Under the pieces are notes generated by a model. The model was not told the origin of the DNA. It did not search any database and was given only the letters and a program-made list of their open reading frames with translations. The translations under genes were made by a program, and so were the position numbers. Shown here in pieces: positions 44,881 through 55,019 of a stretch of 64,000 nucleotides of DNA (positions are counted from its first letter, which is position 1; every line of letters begins with the position of its first letter). Source of the DNA: Ashinkailepas kermadecensis (lineage: Eukaryota; Arthropoda; Thecostraca; Neolepadidae); assembly GCA_034440615.1 (NCBI GenBank), contig JAOTOM010004671.1, positions 306,001 to 370,000 on the forward strand, written 5' to 3'.

Positions 44881-46974
44881 TGATTATTATAATAATGTCA
44901 ATGCCAGTCATTTTTCAATTCATACAAAAAGTGTAATGTTGAAGTTAACTTACCTCTCTCATCTTGATGGACACATGGACCTATGCATAGATTATACAAT
45001 AACGTTCCTAAGCTGTCATACTCTACCTACAGTGCGTCAAATCACAATGCTAACCGAAAACCATGTTCAATTTGCCGCAGGTACATATGCACAGTTGAAA
45101 CATGACTATCGAGTTCATATTGCATTTCTTTCGGTACCTTACATGATCATCGCATCACCGGGTGACCGCACAGTCTATGTACATGATTAACTTCTCACGC
45201 ACGCTTCTTTTTGAACTTCATAAATAGGCCGTAGGGTACATCAATGCCTAAAGGCTGAGAAATGTCAACATACGTTGTTTTAAAACGATCATAACTTCGA
45301 GCTATGTGTAGTACATCACTTATATTTTATTGTAAACGGATTTTATCCGAACGATTTATAAGATAGGCAGGTTGATATAGTTATCGTAATTAGTTCTCGC
45401 GATGCCAAAATAGCCCAAACTATAAAAACAGAACGTTTAGGCTTCATGCGCGACTCTAGAAAAATGCAAGAGGGTGTTGGTTGCAATGTACTTCAAATTG
45501 CTCAAATAATGTGATAAACCTGTTGAAAATATAACTTTTCACACTTTTGGTAACATGGACATACGTACCATCCATGCTGCACCAAAGGCTTCATCTGTGA
45601 AAAACGCTACTGATGCAATATGGAACTACTAGCGCTAGTAAACTCAAGCCCCATCAATAGCGTTTTGCATCAGAAACGTTTTCCATTACAAGAAAACATA
45701 GCATAGCAAAAGACTTCACTTGAACGTGTGATTGTACATAAATAGAACAGGCGCAAAAAGCGCACATGACGAGCTCCACAATGCACACACGTGATATCAC
45801 TGCGTGCTTACGTCCGCCGGCTCCTTCCAGTGCAAAGTCCTACTCCCGCCGCCACCCATTTGTTTTGCACTGTTTGCCAGGCTGTTTACTGCCGAATTTC
45901 CAGCTGTGTTAAGCGGCTCTCAAAGAGCAAACGCCGATGCGCCCAGCAGCTCAGCCGGCTAGTTAGTTACTTAAGTTTTAACTGGCATCGATGCCATTGG
46001 TCATATAGTGCCCATATGAGTTATTAACACGTCGACATATCGCACATTTCTTAAGTCGCTTATGTCTCAAGTGAAACACAACTCGATCTTTGATTCCTTC
46101 CTGTTTCGAAAAGTACTAAACGTAGCGGAATAAAGCACACCCGTCGATAGCCGTAGACAAACTGAGCAGAGAGCGAAAAAAGTTTTCCCGAAGATCAGTG
46201 GTAAGTTCAAACGTCAGATCGGACGTAAAAAGTGGCATCACTCATTTTCTTCGCAAATGCATACATGGAAACTACTTGTGAATTAATATTGATGGGAATG
46301 AAGTGAGATCATGGTTATTCATAAATTCCTCGTTTTAGTGCAGGTCAAACACGGTCGTGCCAGATCATGAGGATTAACGCAAATAAAGCGATGCGGAGTC
46401 CAAAATATCAGTTCATATAAACATGTCGTGATGTTAGATAACTAATCGTGTTTTATGTAACACGTGGTCGTACCGGTGCTCCTAGATGCGGTTTTAATGT
46501 TGCTTGACCAAAGCCATCACATTCGAAGCAAAGCATGCGTTTTTCATAACTATCGCACAGCAGAGTGTTACAATTTTACCATGCAAACTTTGCGGTCGAG
46601 ACATGACTTAATTATGCGGCGAACTCATGAAGGGACATTAAGGATGGCAAACGAATTCACATGTTCCTATAATTCATGTGGCTATAATGTTTCATTCATA
46701 TTCATGTAATGTTTCATTCATATTCATATAATGTTTCATTCATCCGTATAATAATGCATTCATGTGGCTTGCCACTCGAGAATACCGAGGCAACGACAGC
46801 TTGTCCGTAACTGTGTTTTCTTTGTTAGTGTCCGCTACCAAGCAAGGCCGGACTCTCCACTCTCCATTCGCGCAACTCTCCTCTGTCTTGCGACCCAGTC
46901 ATTCAAAACCCACCGAGCAGCCATGGTCACATCCGTAAACAAAGCGCTGACTGTGACAGATAGTCCGGGTGGGT
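44881..46974. other. cactus intron 4, no gene seen
   Basis: AT-rich sequence without a recognisable exon. 46665-46770 has three copies of a 20-21-bp AT-rich unit (TAATGTTTCATTCATATTCA). Confidence 0.5.
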
Positions 46975-47270
46975 GGGGGGTGGAGGCCGGTGACAAGGGT
47001 CAGCTTGGCCGGGAAGGGGCGAACAGACTGGAGGCCGGTGACGGGGTCAGCTTGGCCGGGAAGGGGGCGGAACCAAGACCGGAGGCCAGTGACAAGGGTC
47101 AGTTTGGCCGGGAAGGGGGCGGAACCAAGACCGGAGGCCAGTGACAAGTGTCAGTTTGGCCGGGTAGGGGGCGGAACCAAGACTGGAGGCCGGTGACGAG
47201 GGTCAGTTTGGCCGGGTAAGGGGCAGAGCCACGACCGGAGTCCGGTCACAAGGGTCAGCTTGGCGCCGAA
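46975..47270. repeat. ~52-bp minisatellite, ~6 copies
   Basis: Units contain GGAGGCCGGTGACAAGGGTC, AGCTTGGCCGGGAAGGGG and CGGAACCAAGACC, with length differences between copies. Confidence 0.92.
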
Positions 47271-47747
47271 CCAGTGAAGCTTGTGGCAGCTGGCAGCTTC
47301 ACAGTGAGGATGGCCACCAGGAGGGAAACCACATTTTTTCCTGTGACAACCTGTCTCCGCCATTCCAGCCTGTCACTAAAAAACGCAGTTGCCTGCAACC
47401 AAAGATATTACGAGCTGTGTGCGCCTCCTACAAGCAACAAACAAGGCGCGCATCTCAGTGAGGTCGGAGGTAAAGAACATTGGTAGCTTGCATTAACCCA
47501 GTAGCAGTGCAGGAACCATTCGAAACAAATGTAGTTTCCTACAAGCAAATACATTACGGACTGTGTGCGGCTACTACAAGCAACTAACAGTGCGAGCACC
47601 TCTGCGAGGTCGAAAGGTAAAGCAAGACCCTCGACAGTTTGCCCATAAACCAGTGGTAGCTCAAGTGGCCAATATGTGAACGAGCGAAGGAATACCTACA
47701 GCCACTGCAAGAACTATTGCGAAAGAGCAAGAGCGTGCCATGGTAAA
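47271..47747. other. duplicated ~145-bp segment
   Basis: 47400-47485 and 47545-47625 are diverged direct copies sharing TACGAGCTGTGTGCG-type, TACAAGCAA and GAGGTCG blocks. No gene is recognised. Confidence 0.4.
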
Positions 47748-48932
47748 CAGTGGCGCAGCCAGGATTTTCATAAGGGGGCCCACCAAAAATAATGCTATGA
47801 AACATGGACATGTTTCGGCGCGCGAAGCGCACCGAAATTTTGGTCGTGATTATGTTGGTGAGGGAAAATTAAGTGCGACAGGTGGTAAGCGCTGCGCGAT
47901 ACATGACTTCAGACTCTATTTTGTTGGAAAAAATGACGCTACTTTTGTGAACATATCTACGTCATCAGCGCGGAATGAGCACGTAATTTTACTCCCTGAG
48001 CCTGGGGGAGAATACGCAGCTCACTTCACGCCGCAATCCTGGAAGTCTATGCATCAGTTTAACGAGCAGCTAGCTATTTGCTATGAACACGGTGGAGAGG
48101 CCAAAGTGATGGGCTGTGACGGCGCATCGGCGAATACGGAATTGTCCGGTGGCATATGCCTTCGGTCTGATGTGATGCAGCGGCCACCAGTGCACTGGTT
48201 CGTGCGCCAGCTTCACGCTAACGAACTTATTCTCCGCGAAGATTGCAAGAGCTGCGACGGCTGGCTGGTTGGCTGTTTGAGGTTCGGGGCGCATCGACCA
48301 GGTTTGATCGTGTGACGGAGCAACACGCGGCTCTCGGCTTTCACCGGTCCGCTGGGAGAATCAGCCGCGGGCGTCACTCGAGGACCTACCAGGGGCTGCG
48401 TGCGAAACAGTGGATGGATGATTTGGAGGACACAGATGAGACGGCATTAAACGACTCGAGTAACGACCACAGGACGTGTGACCTGGTCATTGCCTATGAC
48501 CTGGTCATTGCCATCCAACGGCAATTGTCGGAGCGGAGGTGGCGAGAGCAAACATCGGGCCACTCAGCCACGCTGGGTAAGAACGAATGCATCGCAGGGT
48601 GAAATATGATAACATATTTGTCGGACCATTGTTCCCGTTTTGTCGTTGCAGCGTTTGCAGCTGACATTAATAGTACTACGATCAGGAACGTCACGTGTAA
48701 TGCCTGTAAGGTCACGGTAAATAGGCAAGAACTGATCAAAACACTTAAAATGTATGCGTGCATGTTTGCAATATGGAGGTTGCGAGCTCATATATTGGTC
48801 AGGCGTTTCTTTTTTGAAACATTGGTCGGCAGAATACAATATTATACTAGTGAGGTTTGGCGATGCCTGCCGGCAGCCTATGGAGGTACCAACGTGCTCT
48901 CCATACCCAACAAAATCCTGGCTGCGCCACTG
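47748..48932 (+). mobile_element. 1.19 kb terminal-inverted-repeat element
   Basis: Identical inverted ends begin CAGTGGCGCAGCCAGGATTT at 47748 and, on the minus strand, at 48932. The termini resemble hAT/CAG-type elements, but the flanking 8 bases (ATGGTAAA, CTAGCATA) do not match, so the target duplication is lost or the ends belong to different copies. It encloses a transposon-associated protein remnant (47806-48602). Confidence 0.65.
47806..48602 (+). pseudogene. remnant of repeat-associated arthropod protein
   Basis: Two overlapping frames encode pieces of a protein that recurs among arthropod predicted proteins linked to repeats. Recognisable features are the IHDFRLYFVGKND region, the EPGGEYAAHFTP region, VMGCDGASANT (intact relatives read GCDGTxxNTG) and HWFVRQLHANEL. 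The frame changes near 48300, and a later piece reads QWMDDLEDTDETALNDSSND. I recognise the family from its motifs but cannot name its superfamily. It is truncated and frameshifted. Confidence 0.5.
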
Positions 48933-49389
48933 CTAGCATACCGGACAGCGATACGAGAAGCCGGATGGATCATGGATCTTCACTTGCCAATCAGGATGTA
49001 GGGAGTTGTGCATGCGAAATATCCTCGTTGCCCGACCTAAGTGTGTGAGAAATTTCGTGGGCGTAATTTTCCAATCATATGCCATAACAGAAAAGAACTC
49101 TAGACGCCTCAACACGCTTTACGCAATTTTTGGAGACGTCGAAGATCGGTTACACAGCTGACGTGCCACGAAGCGCGTCTGCATCCTTGCTCTTCTTCAC
49201 ATACAAACACATACATCCATCTACACGCACGTATATGCGCATATAAACTTGAGTACACATTCATACACACGTACACACTGCACACACCTACAGCATATAC
49301 ATATATATGTGTCCATCATTCATTCAAGTGAACAGCAGATTTTTCACGTCAACGTGGACCAAGCAGTCCCTCCCACCCGCCGCTTCTCA
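48933..49389. other. intergenic/intronic, CA-rich, no gene
   Basis: 49195-49310 is rich in CACA/TACACA microsatellite-like sequence. No coding region is seen. Confidence 0.5.
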
Positions 49390-50385
49390 CCGCCTGCCAC
49401 CAGGAGGCGCTGGGGACTGGCCACCAGTGGACGCTGGGGACTGGCCACCAGGAGGCGCTGGGGACTGGCCACCAGGAGACGCTGGGGACTGGCCACCAGT
49501 AGACGCTGGGGACTGGCCACCAGTGGACGCTGGAGACTGGCCACCAGTAGACGATGGAGACTGGCCACCAGGAGGCGCTGGAGACTGGCCACCAGGAGAC
49601 GCTGGAGACTGGCCACCAGCAGACGCTGGGGACTGGCCACCAGTAGATGCGGGGACTGGCCCTGGCCACCAGCAGACGCTGGAGACTAGTCACCAGTAGA
49701 CGCTGGAGACTGGCCACCAGTAGACGCTGGAGACTGGCCACCAGGAGGCGCTGGAGACTGGCCACCAGGAGGCGCTGGGGACTGGCCACCAGTAGACGAT
49801 GGAGACTGGCCACCAGGAGGCGCTGGAGACTGGCCACCAGGAGGCGCTGGGGACTGGCCACCAGCAGACGCTGGGGATTGGACACCAGTAGACGCTGGGG
49901 ACTGGCCACCAGTGGACGCTGGAGACTGGCCACCAGTAGACGATGGAGACTGGCCACCAGGAGGCGCTGGGGACTGGCCACCAGTGGACGCTGGGGACTG
50001 GCCACCAGCAGACGCTGGGGACTGGCCACCAGTAGATGCGGGAGACTGGCCCTGGCCACCAGCAGACGCTGGAGACTGGTCACCAGTAGACGCTGGAGAC
50101 TGGCCACCCGTAGACGCTGGGGACTGGCCACTAGGAGACGCTTGGGACTGATAACCAGTAGACGCTGGAGATTGGCCACCAGGAGACAACGGAGACTGGC
50201 CACCAGTAGACGCTGGGGACTGGCCACCAGTGGACGCTGCGGACTGGCTACCTGTAGACGCGGGAGACTGGCCACCAGGAGACGCTAGGGACTGGTCACC
50301 AGTAGACGATAGAGACTGGCCACCAGTAGACGATGGAGACTGGCCACCAATAGACGCTGGAGACTGGCCACCCGTAGACGGTCCA
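49390..50385. repeat. 24-bp minisatellite, ~41 copies
   Basis: Units of CTGGGGACTGGCCACCAGTA plus GACG fill 1 kb, with two 30-base variants containing CTGGCCCTGGCCACC (near 49660 and 50050). The variants lie about 390 bp apart within similar unit orders, suggesting block duplication. All frames on both strands are open (308 codons maximum) because 24 is a multiple of three. Confidence 0.97.
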
Positions 50386-51023
50386 TACACCATCCGCGCA
50401 CGGACAGTGGGGATGGGGATGAGCATGGCGCATACACCATCGGCGCACTGACGACAGCATGGAGGCATGGCTGCAGGTATAGATCAGAAAGCTCAAGTGA
50501 CTCGCATCAACCAAAACTGCCATTGCGCCAATGGCTCTTGGAACATCGTCTGCAGCCTACAATGTCTTCACAGCCTCCCCCTCATCCTCAGGATGTGGTA
50601 CGACCAGTAATTCAGCGAAATGCGTACCGGTGCTACCTCGAAACAGTCCTACTGACGATGGCGGCGACAGCGACCAAGTCTCAGGGGCACACCAGGGAGC
50701 GCGTAGAAAGGATGCATAAATGTGCAAAAGAACGGGATGAATATGAGAAAATGATAATATTTTAGCTACCAGCCGTCAATTTCATAGTCCAAAGCTACGA
50801 GTAAATCCTCAATCAGACAGTGGCGCTACCAGTGAGCCGCCACTTACAAGAAACCTGCTCCAAGGCTATATAATGAACATCACTGAAAGTGGAACTGTTC
50901 CCGTTCACACGCAAGCTGTCAAAGGACGGTAAAAGCAGTCACCGAGGCGGCCAACGTCGGCGAGAGGGAGCCCGACATGGCTTCATCTGCACCCCGCTGA
51001 AGCACCGTCGCCTATGTCCTCAG
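50386..51023. other. unique island before candidate last cactus exon
   Basis: Non-repetitive sequence. A frame at 50523-50765 after a cttcacag/cctcag acceptor-like site reads DVVRPVIQRNAYRC...EYEKMIIF to a stop, and an overlapping frame is Ser/Thr/Asp-rich. Either might be a last exon; neither is recognised, so none is called. Confidence 0.3.
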
Positions 51024-51056
51024 TTCAAGAGGAACCAAGACTTCCTCTTTGTGTAG
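51024..51056 (+). CDS. candidate Cactus terminal exon (10 codons + stop)
   Basis: After the acceptor cctatgtcctcag| a phase-0 frame reads FKRNQDFLFV and stops at TAG (51054-51056), which would close the 418-codon Cactus frame that ends DSDSE in phase 0. AATAAA follows 48 bases after the stop (51104-51109). Phase, pyrimidine-rich acceptor, stop and polyadenylation signal agree, but ten residues are too few for homology and the implied intron is 11.5 kb. This is inference; another exon in 39475-51023 cannot be excluded. Confidence 0.33.
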   Translation, partial: FKRNQDFLFV

Positions 51057-51103
51057 TGGATGAGTTCCGCGGCTTTGAAGAGTCCAACGATGAGATCTTG
51101 TGG

Positions 51104-51109
51104 AATAAA
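51104..51109 (+). terminator. AATAAA polyadenylation signal
   Basis: A canonical hexamer follows the candidate last cactus exon on the same strand; a 3' end near 51125 would leave about 860 bp to the convergent APMAP stop codon. It could be coincidental. Confidence 0.35.
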
Positions 51110-51318
51110 ATGACACACACCTGCCTTCGTTTCCTGGCGACGACATATTACTAAACACAAAATTCTTAGTTTATCTTGATGTGAAATTATTTTTTAATGC
51201 AACCATTAGGACGATTAGGACGATTAGGACGATTAGGACTGCTGAGGCCTGTCTAGACGACGCCATAGTTGTATCATTTCGGCCACACACAAGCGACCCT
51301 GCGCGTCAGCAGCGTATA

Positions 51319-51456
51319 AGATGTCAGTAGTTCCTGCATTGTCCGTCAGGTGGACGGTGCCCGCCGATGTCAGTAGTTCCTGCATCGTCCGTCAGGTGGA
51401 CGGTGCCCGCCGATGTCAGTAGTTCCTGCATCGTCCGTCAGGTGGACGGTGCCCGC
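51319..51456. repeat. 46-bp tandem repeat, 3 copies
   Basis: Three nearly identical 46-bp units (GATGTCAGTAGTTCCTGCAT, CGTCCGTCAGGTGGACGGTG, CCCGCC), each with an internal inverted repeat around GTCCGTCAGGTGGAC. A four-copy 10-bp repeat GGACGATTA(G) lies just upstream at 51207-51240. Confidence 0.92.
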
Positions 51457-51981
51457 CGATGTGGGAATCCCTGCACGCAAGCTCCAAGGTACTTTTCTTC
51501 TAAGAAATACTTAGATGTTGATGGTTTTTCACTTTGCAGCCACACAACTATCACCAGCTAGCCGTGACAAGTGACAGACGACACACCAACCTACACGGCA
51601 CCTGCGAACTTGGAAAAATGACAAACATCCAACATATATTTCAATCCTGGTCGTCGTGGCACACAACAGCACTGAACGGCTGGACAAACACCCAAAAAAC
51701 AGCTGACACGCCCTAAAATCTCAATTGCACACATACACAAACACACTACTTCCTCATCTCTGATGTGGCGACGACACCAAGCCAATCAAGAGACAGTGTA
51801 TATCATCATCAGTACTACACAAATGGACGAAATGGCACAGGTCATTTTAGACGAGAAACTGCAAAAAAGAGTGCCTCGCTATGATGAAGATGGCAAGATT
51901 AATCCGCTCAGTTCCCCATGTGAGCCTTCGCCACAGGAAGTGCGACCACCGCCCAGCACGCTGATCGCGCCCGTGGCCCAT

Positions 51982-52245
51982 CTAGACGCCCACCGAGACA
52001 CTCAGCTCGTCCGACTGGGAGGCTCGCACGTGGACCGTGCGGCCGGCCTGCCGCACGCGGCCGAGGAAGTTGCTGAAGGGCGAGCCGACGTACAGGTGGC
52101 CGGCGTGCTCGGACAGCTGCGAGATGCAGGTCATTTGGTCCGAGTGCAGGCTGTCGACGACAGCGCCACTGGCGTCCAGCTCGACAACCATGCCGTGCTG
52201 GTCGCCACCCCGGGAGAGGCTCTGCATCGAGCGCAGCGTCAGGCC
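51982..52245 (-). CDS. APMAP/hemomucin-like last exon
   Basis: On the minus strand the acceptor cttgcggcag| precedes GGC CTG ACG in phase 0; the frame runs 87 codons to TAG (51982-51984). It encodes HGMVVELDASGAVVDSLHSD, ISQLSEHAGHLYVGSPFSN and FLGRV, matching the C-terminal 'LVLELxxxGxxxxSLHDPDG / ISEVxEHDGxLYLGSFRSPF' blade of adipocyte plasma membrane-associated protein (strictosidine-synthase-like six-bladed propeller). The usual SLHDPDG is SLHSDQM. A short Ser-rich tail follows; the mucin tail of insect hemomucin is absent. A tandem array abuts the acceptor on its intron side (52262-52470). Confidence 0.9.
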   Translation of the reverse strand, partial: GLTLRSMQSLSRGGDQHGMVVELDASGAVVDSLHSDQMTCISQLSEHAGHLYVGSPFSNFLGRVRQAGRTVHVRASQSDELSVSVGV

Positions 52246-52261
52246 CTGCCGCAAGCAGCAC

Positions 52262-52470
52262 CGGTCACGTCACAGCTCGAGACGGCACGTCACATTCACC
52301 GGTCACGCAACGTCACAGCTCGAGACGGCACGTCACATTCACCGGCCACGTCACGTCACAGCTCGAGACGGCAGTCACATTCACCGGTCACGCACCGTCA
52401 CAGCTCGAGACGGCAGTCACATTCACCGGCCACGCCACGTCACAGCTCGAGACGGCACGTCACATTCGGC
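52262..52470. repeat. ~41-bp minisatellite abutting APMAP acceptor
   Basis: About five units with CACGTCACAGCTCGAGACGG and CACGTCACATTCACCGGYCA. It begins 17 bp from the last APMAP exon, so the branch-point region of that intron lies inside the array. Confidence 0.93.
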
Positions 52471-53186
52471 CGCAGAGCGCAATCACCGATGCAAGAAGCA
52501 TGTCCGGCTCTCCTGTTGTGCGAGAAGCAGCCATTAGGTGCTGCTCAGAGACCGTGCTTAAGCTAACAAATATTTCATGGTTCCGCGCCTTGAAGTTCGA
52601 TAGAAAAGGATGGAATGTCCGTGAATTCGGAAAATACCGAAAATGATGTTCACACACCGAACGTCACACCGCAGAATCTGATGCCGGCTACCTGGCCACC
52701 GGTGTTCGTTCATTAGTCGGGCTTAGAGCTGCACCGACCGCGTTGGTGACGCAGCGCTCAAGGCCACCGGCACACCTACCTTACTTGTTTTCACCTTCAC
52801 CCCCAGCAGTTAGTTTAATACCGGCAACCGGCAAAAGGTAGTGTTAGCTACGTGAATCAATGTCATGTCCTAGCTTCAGCACGAATTGCGTTGCGGAACT
52901 AGTTTTGCGCTGACATGCTTAGACTGCCCACTGCAGTGAAGGGATGATGTTCAGTACGGAAAGCTGGTTAGCACGTGCAATACTCATAAATAAGGACATC
53001 CGTTCATTATGTTACTCCCTCCAAAAGAAGCCTCTAAAATTGAAACGACCTGGGGATAAAAGAACCCCTGAGTTGTCTACCATTTAGTGCAAACAGTATT
53101 TGCTGATCTTCATATAGGAAACCAGCTACAAATGGAATCTCTGCAACGCGCAATCTCGTTTATTGCTGGATTGTTTTAATTAGTAC
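52471..53186. other. APMAP intron, no gene seen
   Basis: AT-rich unique-looking sequence; nothing recognisable on either strand. Confidence 0.5.
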
Positions 53187-53477
53187 TTGTTCATGTTTGT
53201 CAGGTTTTTAGTTTCTATTTTGTGCCTCGATTATCTTCGAAATCATCTTGCTGAGACCCTACGAAAAAAACTTTCGGTCATGCCCCAGGAATATGAGAAG
53301 TTAAATGCCCGCCTACCTACCTACGTCGTGAGGCAAGGCTTGGTGAGTGGAAATTACGAGCGTTTAATTTCTATCAACTGTCATTCTTGCCCAGGTCGAT
53401 AACTGGACATGTGAAGAACAAGGTCCCACACCTCTGATGTACACCAGTACGGTTGCCAGAAATCGTAATGTGCTCAG
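53187..53477 (+). CDS. ankyrin-like two-exon fragment, antisense in APMAP intron
   Basis: A plus-strand frame (open from 53187) reads ETLRKKLSVMPQEYEKLNAR and runs to a donor GGCTTG|gtgagt (53342, phase 0). After the acceptor ttcttgcccag| a phase-0 exon (53395-53477) reads VDNWTCEEQGPTPLMYTSTV and ends at CTCAG|gtacgc. GPTPLMYTSTVARNRNVL matches an ankyrin-repeat start, and reading past the donor gives a stop and then DGGAYVEI. Phases match across a 52-bp intron. The closest family I can suggest is the ASZ1/GASZ-type 'GWTPLMYASSVA' repeat. It may be a gene fragment or a pseudogene; further exons were not found. Confidence 0.35.
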
Positions 53478-54049
53478 GTACGCCTAAGATGGCGGAGCCT
53501 ACGTTGAAATCCTGGAAGTTGTGTTGTTTTAACAAAACATGAAATAACAATGGAGTATTGGTCTGAAGTCAACTAATGATGGAAAGAGCACATCAATTGT
53601 CATTGGATGCTGAAAACCAGACTGGGGATTACAAAAGTCAGCTTATTCGGCTATGGCTGGACTTCCAATTTAGATATGGTCCAATGCATCGCATTCTCCT
53701 TTCTTTGCATTCCAAGGAATACAAATTGTGTTCTAACATGGATAACAAGGTTGTCATAACATAACAGAACGAGAAAAGTTTCCACCCTGGGCTTCTGGGG
53801 CAGGTGTGCTGTTCCCAATTTTTGCAGGCATGGAGCCCGAACTTGCCGTGAATGATCCGTCATATCGGGAGCCACGCATGGCTCTCACGTCAGGTCAAGT
53901 CAGGCCAAAGGACCACCAAGCTCACTACGTAGACTTTACGTCAGCCGACACGACTCACACGATCTAATGCGAGACCATTCGGGCCGAGTTCCACACGTGG
54001 CCGCCGGCGAGGCCAGCGGCCACGTGTGGAGGGCGGGCCGCCGACCTAC

Positions 54050-54194
54050 CTTGTAGAGGATGGTCTGCGTCAGCTGGTTGGGGTACACCTGCTCGATCAG
54101 CCACACTGGTGCGGACGCGATGGTCACCAGGCGCAGAATCAGCTTGTTCAGCAGCGGGTACGGCCGCATCGTCTCGTGCACCGGCAACTTGTAC
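54050..54194 (-). CDS. APMAP/hemomucin-like penultimate exon
   Basis: The acceptor is cgggccag| and the donor is CTACAAG|gtaggt, both on the minus strand. The first base completes the Arg codon split after the previous exon; 48 codons follow, ending in phase 0. It encodes KLPVHETMRPYPLLNKLILR and an amphipathic stretch ending QTILYK, corresponding to the APMAP segment between the VGMSxxR motif and the last blade ('PWxKRMIFKL...'). A 97-bp satellite begins 63 bp upstream of its acceptor. Confidence 0.88.
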
Positions 54195-54257
54195 CTGGCC
54201 CGTAGAGAAGCGGTCCTTAGTGGTGGTATAGTGTCTGTTGAGAGATCTGAACCAAAG

Positions 54258-55019
54258 CATTACAAACTCCGCTAAGATGCAATATGGACTCACCACGGAC
54301 ATCTGACAGCCCACACGATCAGTGGCCATTAATGACACTAAATGTCATTACAGTCATTACAAACTCCGCTAAGATGCAATATGGACTCACCGCGGACATC
54401 TGACAGCCCACACGATCAGTGGCCATTAATGACACTAAATGTCATTACAGTCATTACAAACTCCGCTAAGATGCAATATGGACTCACCGCGGACATCTGA
54501 CAGCCACACGATAGTGGCCATTAATGACACTAAATGTCATTACAGTCATTACAAACTCCGCTAAGATGCAATATGGACTCACCGCGGACATCTGACAGCC
54601 CACACGATCAGTGGCCATTAATGACACTAAATGTCATTACAGTCATTACAAACTCCGCTAAGATGCAATATGGACTCACCGCGGACATCTGACAGCCCAC
54701 ACGATCAGTGGCCATTAATGACACTAAATGTCATTACAGTCATTACAAACTCCGCTAAGATGCAATATGGACTCACCGCGGACATCTGACAGCCCACACG
54801 ATCAGTGGCCATTAATGACACTAAATGTCATTACAGTCATTACAAACTCCGCTAAGATGCAATATGGACTCACCGCGGACATCTGACAGCCCACACGATC
54901 AGTGGCCATTAATGACACTAAATGTCATTACAGTCATTACAAACTCCGCTAAGATGCAATATGGACTCACCGCGGACATCTGACAGCCCACACGATCAGT
55001 GGCCATTAATGACACTAAA
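54258..55019. repeat. 97-bp satellite, ~7.9 copies
   Basis: Units begin CATTACAAACTCCGCTAAGA and include ATGGACTCACCGCGGACATC and CCATTAATGACACTAAATGT. Copies are almost identical; the fourth has two single-base deletions and the first has CAC for CGC near the middle. Uniformity implies recent expansion. Each unit contains ACTCACC, a donor (GGTGAGT) on the APMAP strand. Confidence 0.97.

Noticed and set aside
49349..50468. ORFs of 213-308 codons on both strands
   Set aside because: The 24-bp minisatellite is stop-free in every frame.
54258..55019. A CRISPR-like array
   Set aside because: The 97-bp units are tandem without unique spacers, in a eukaryotic intron.
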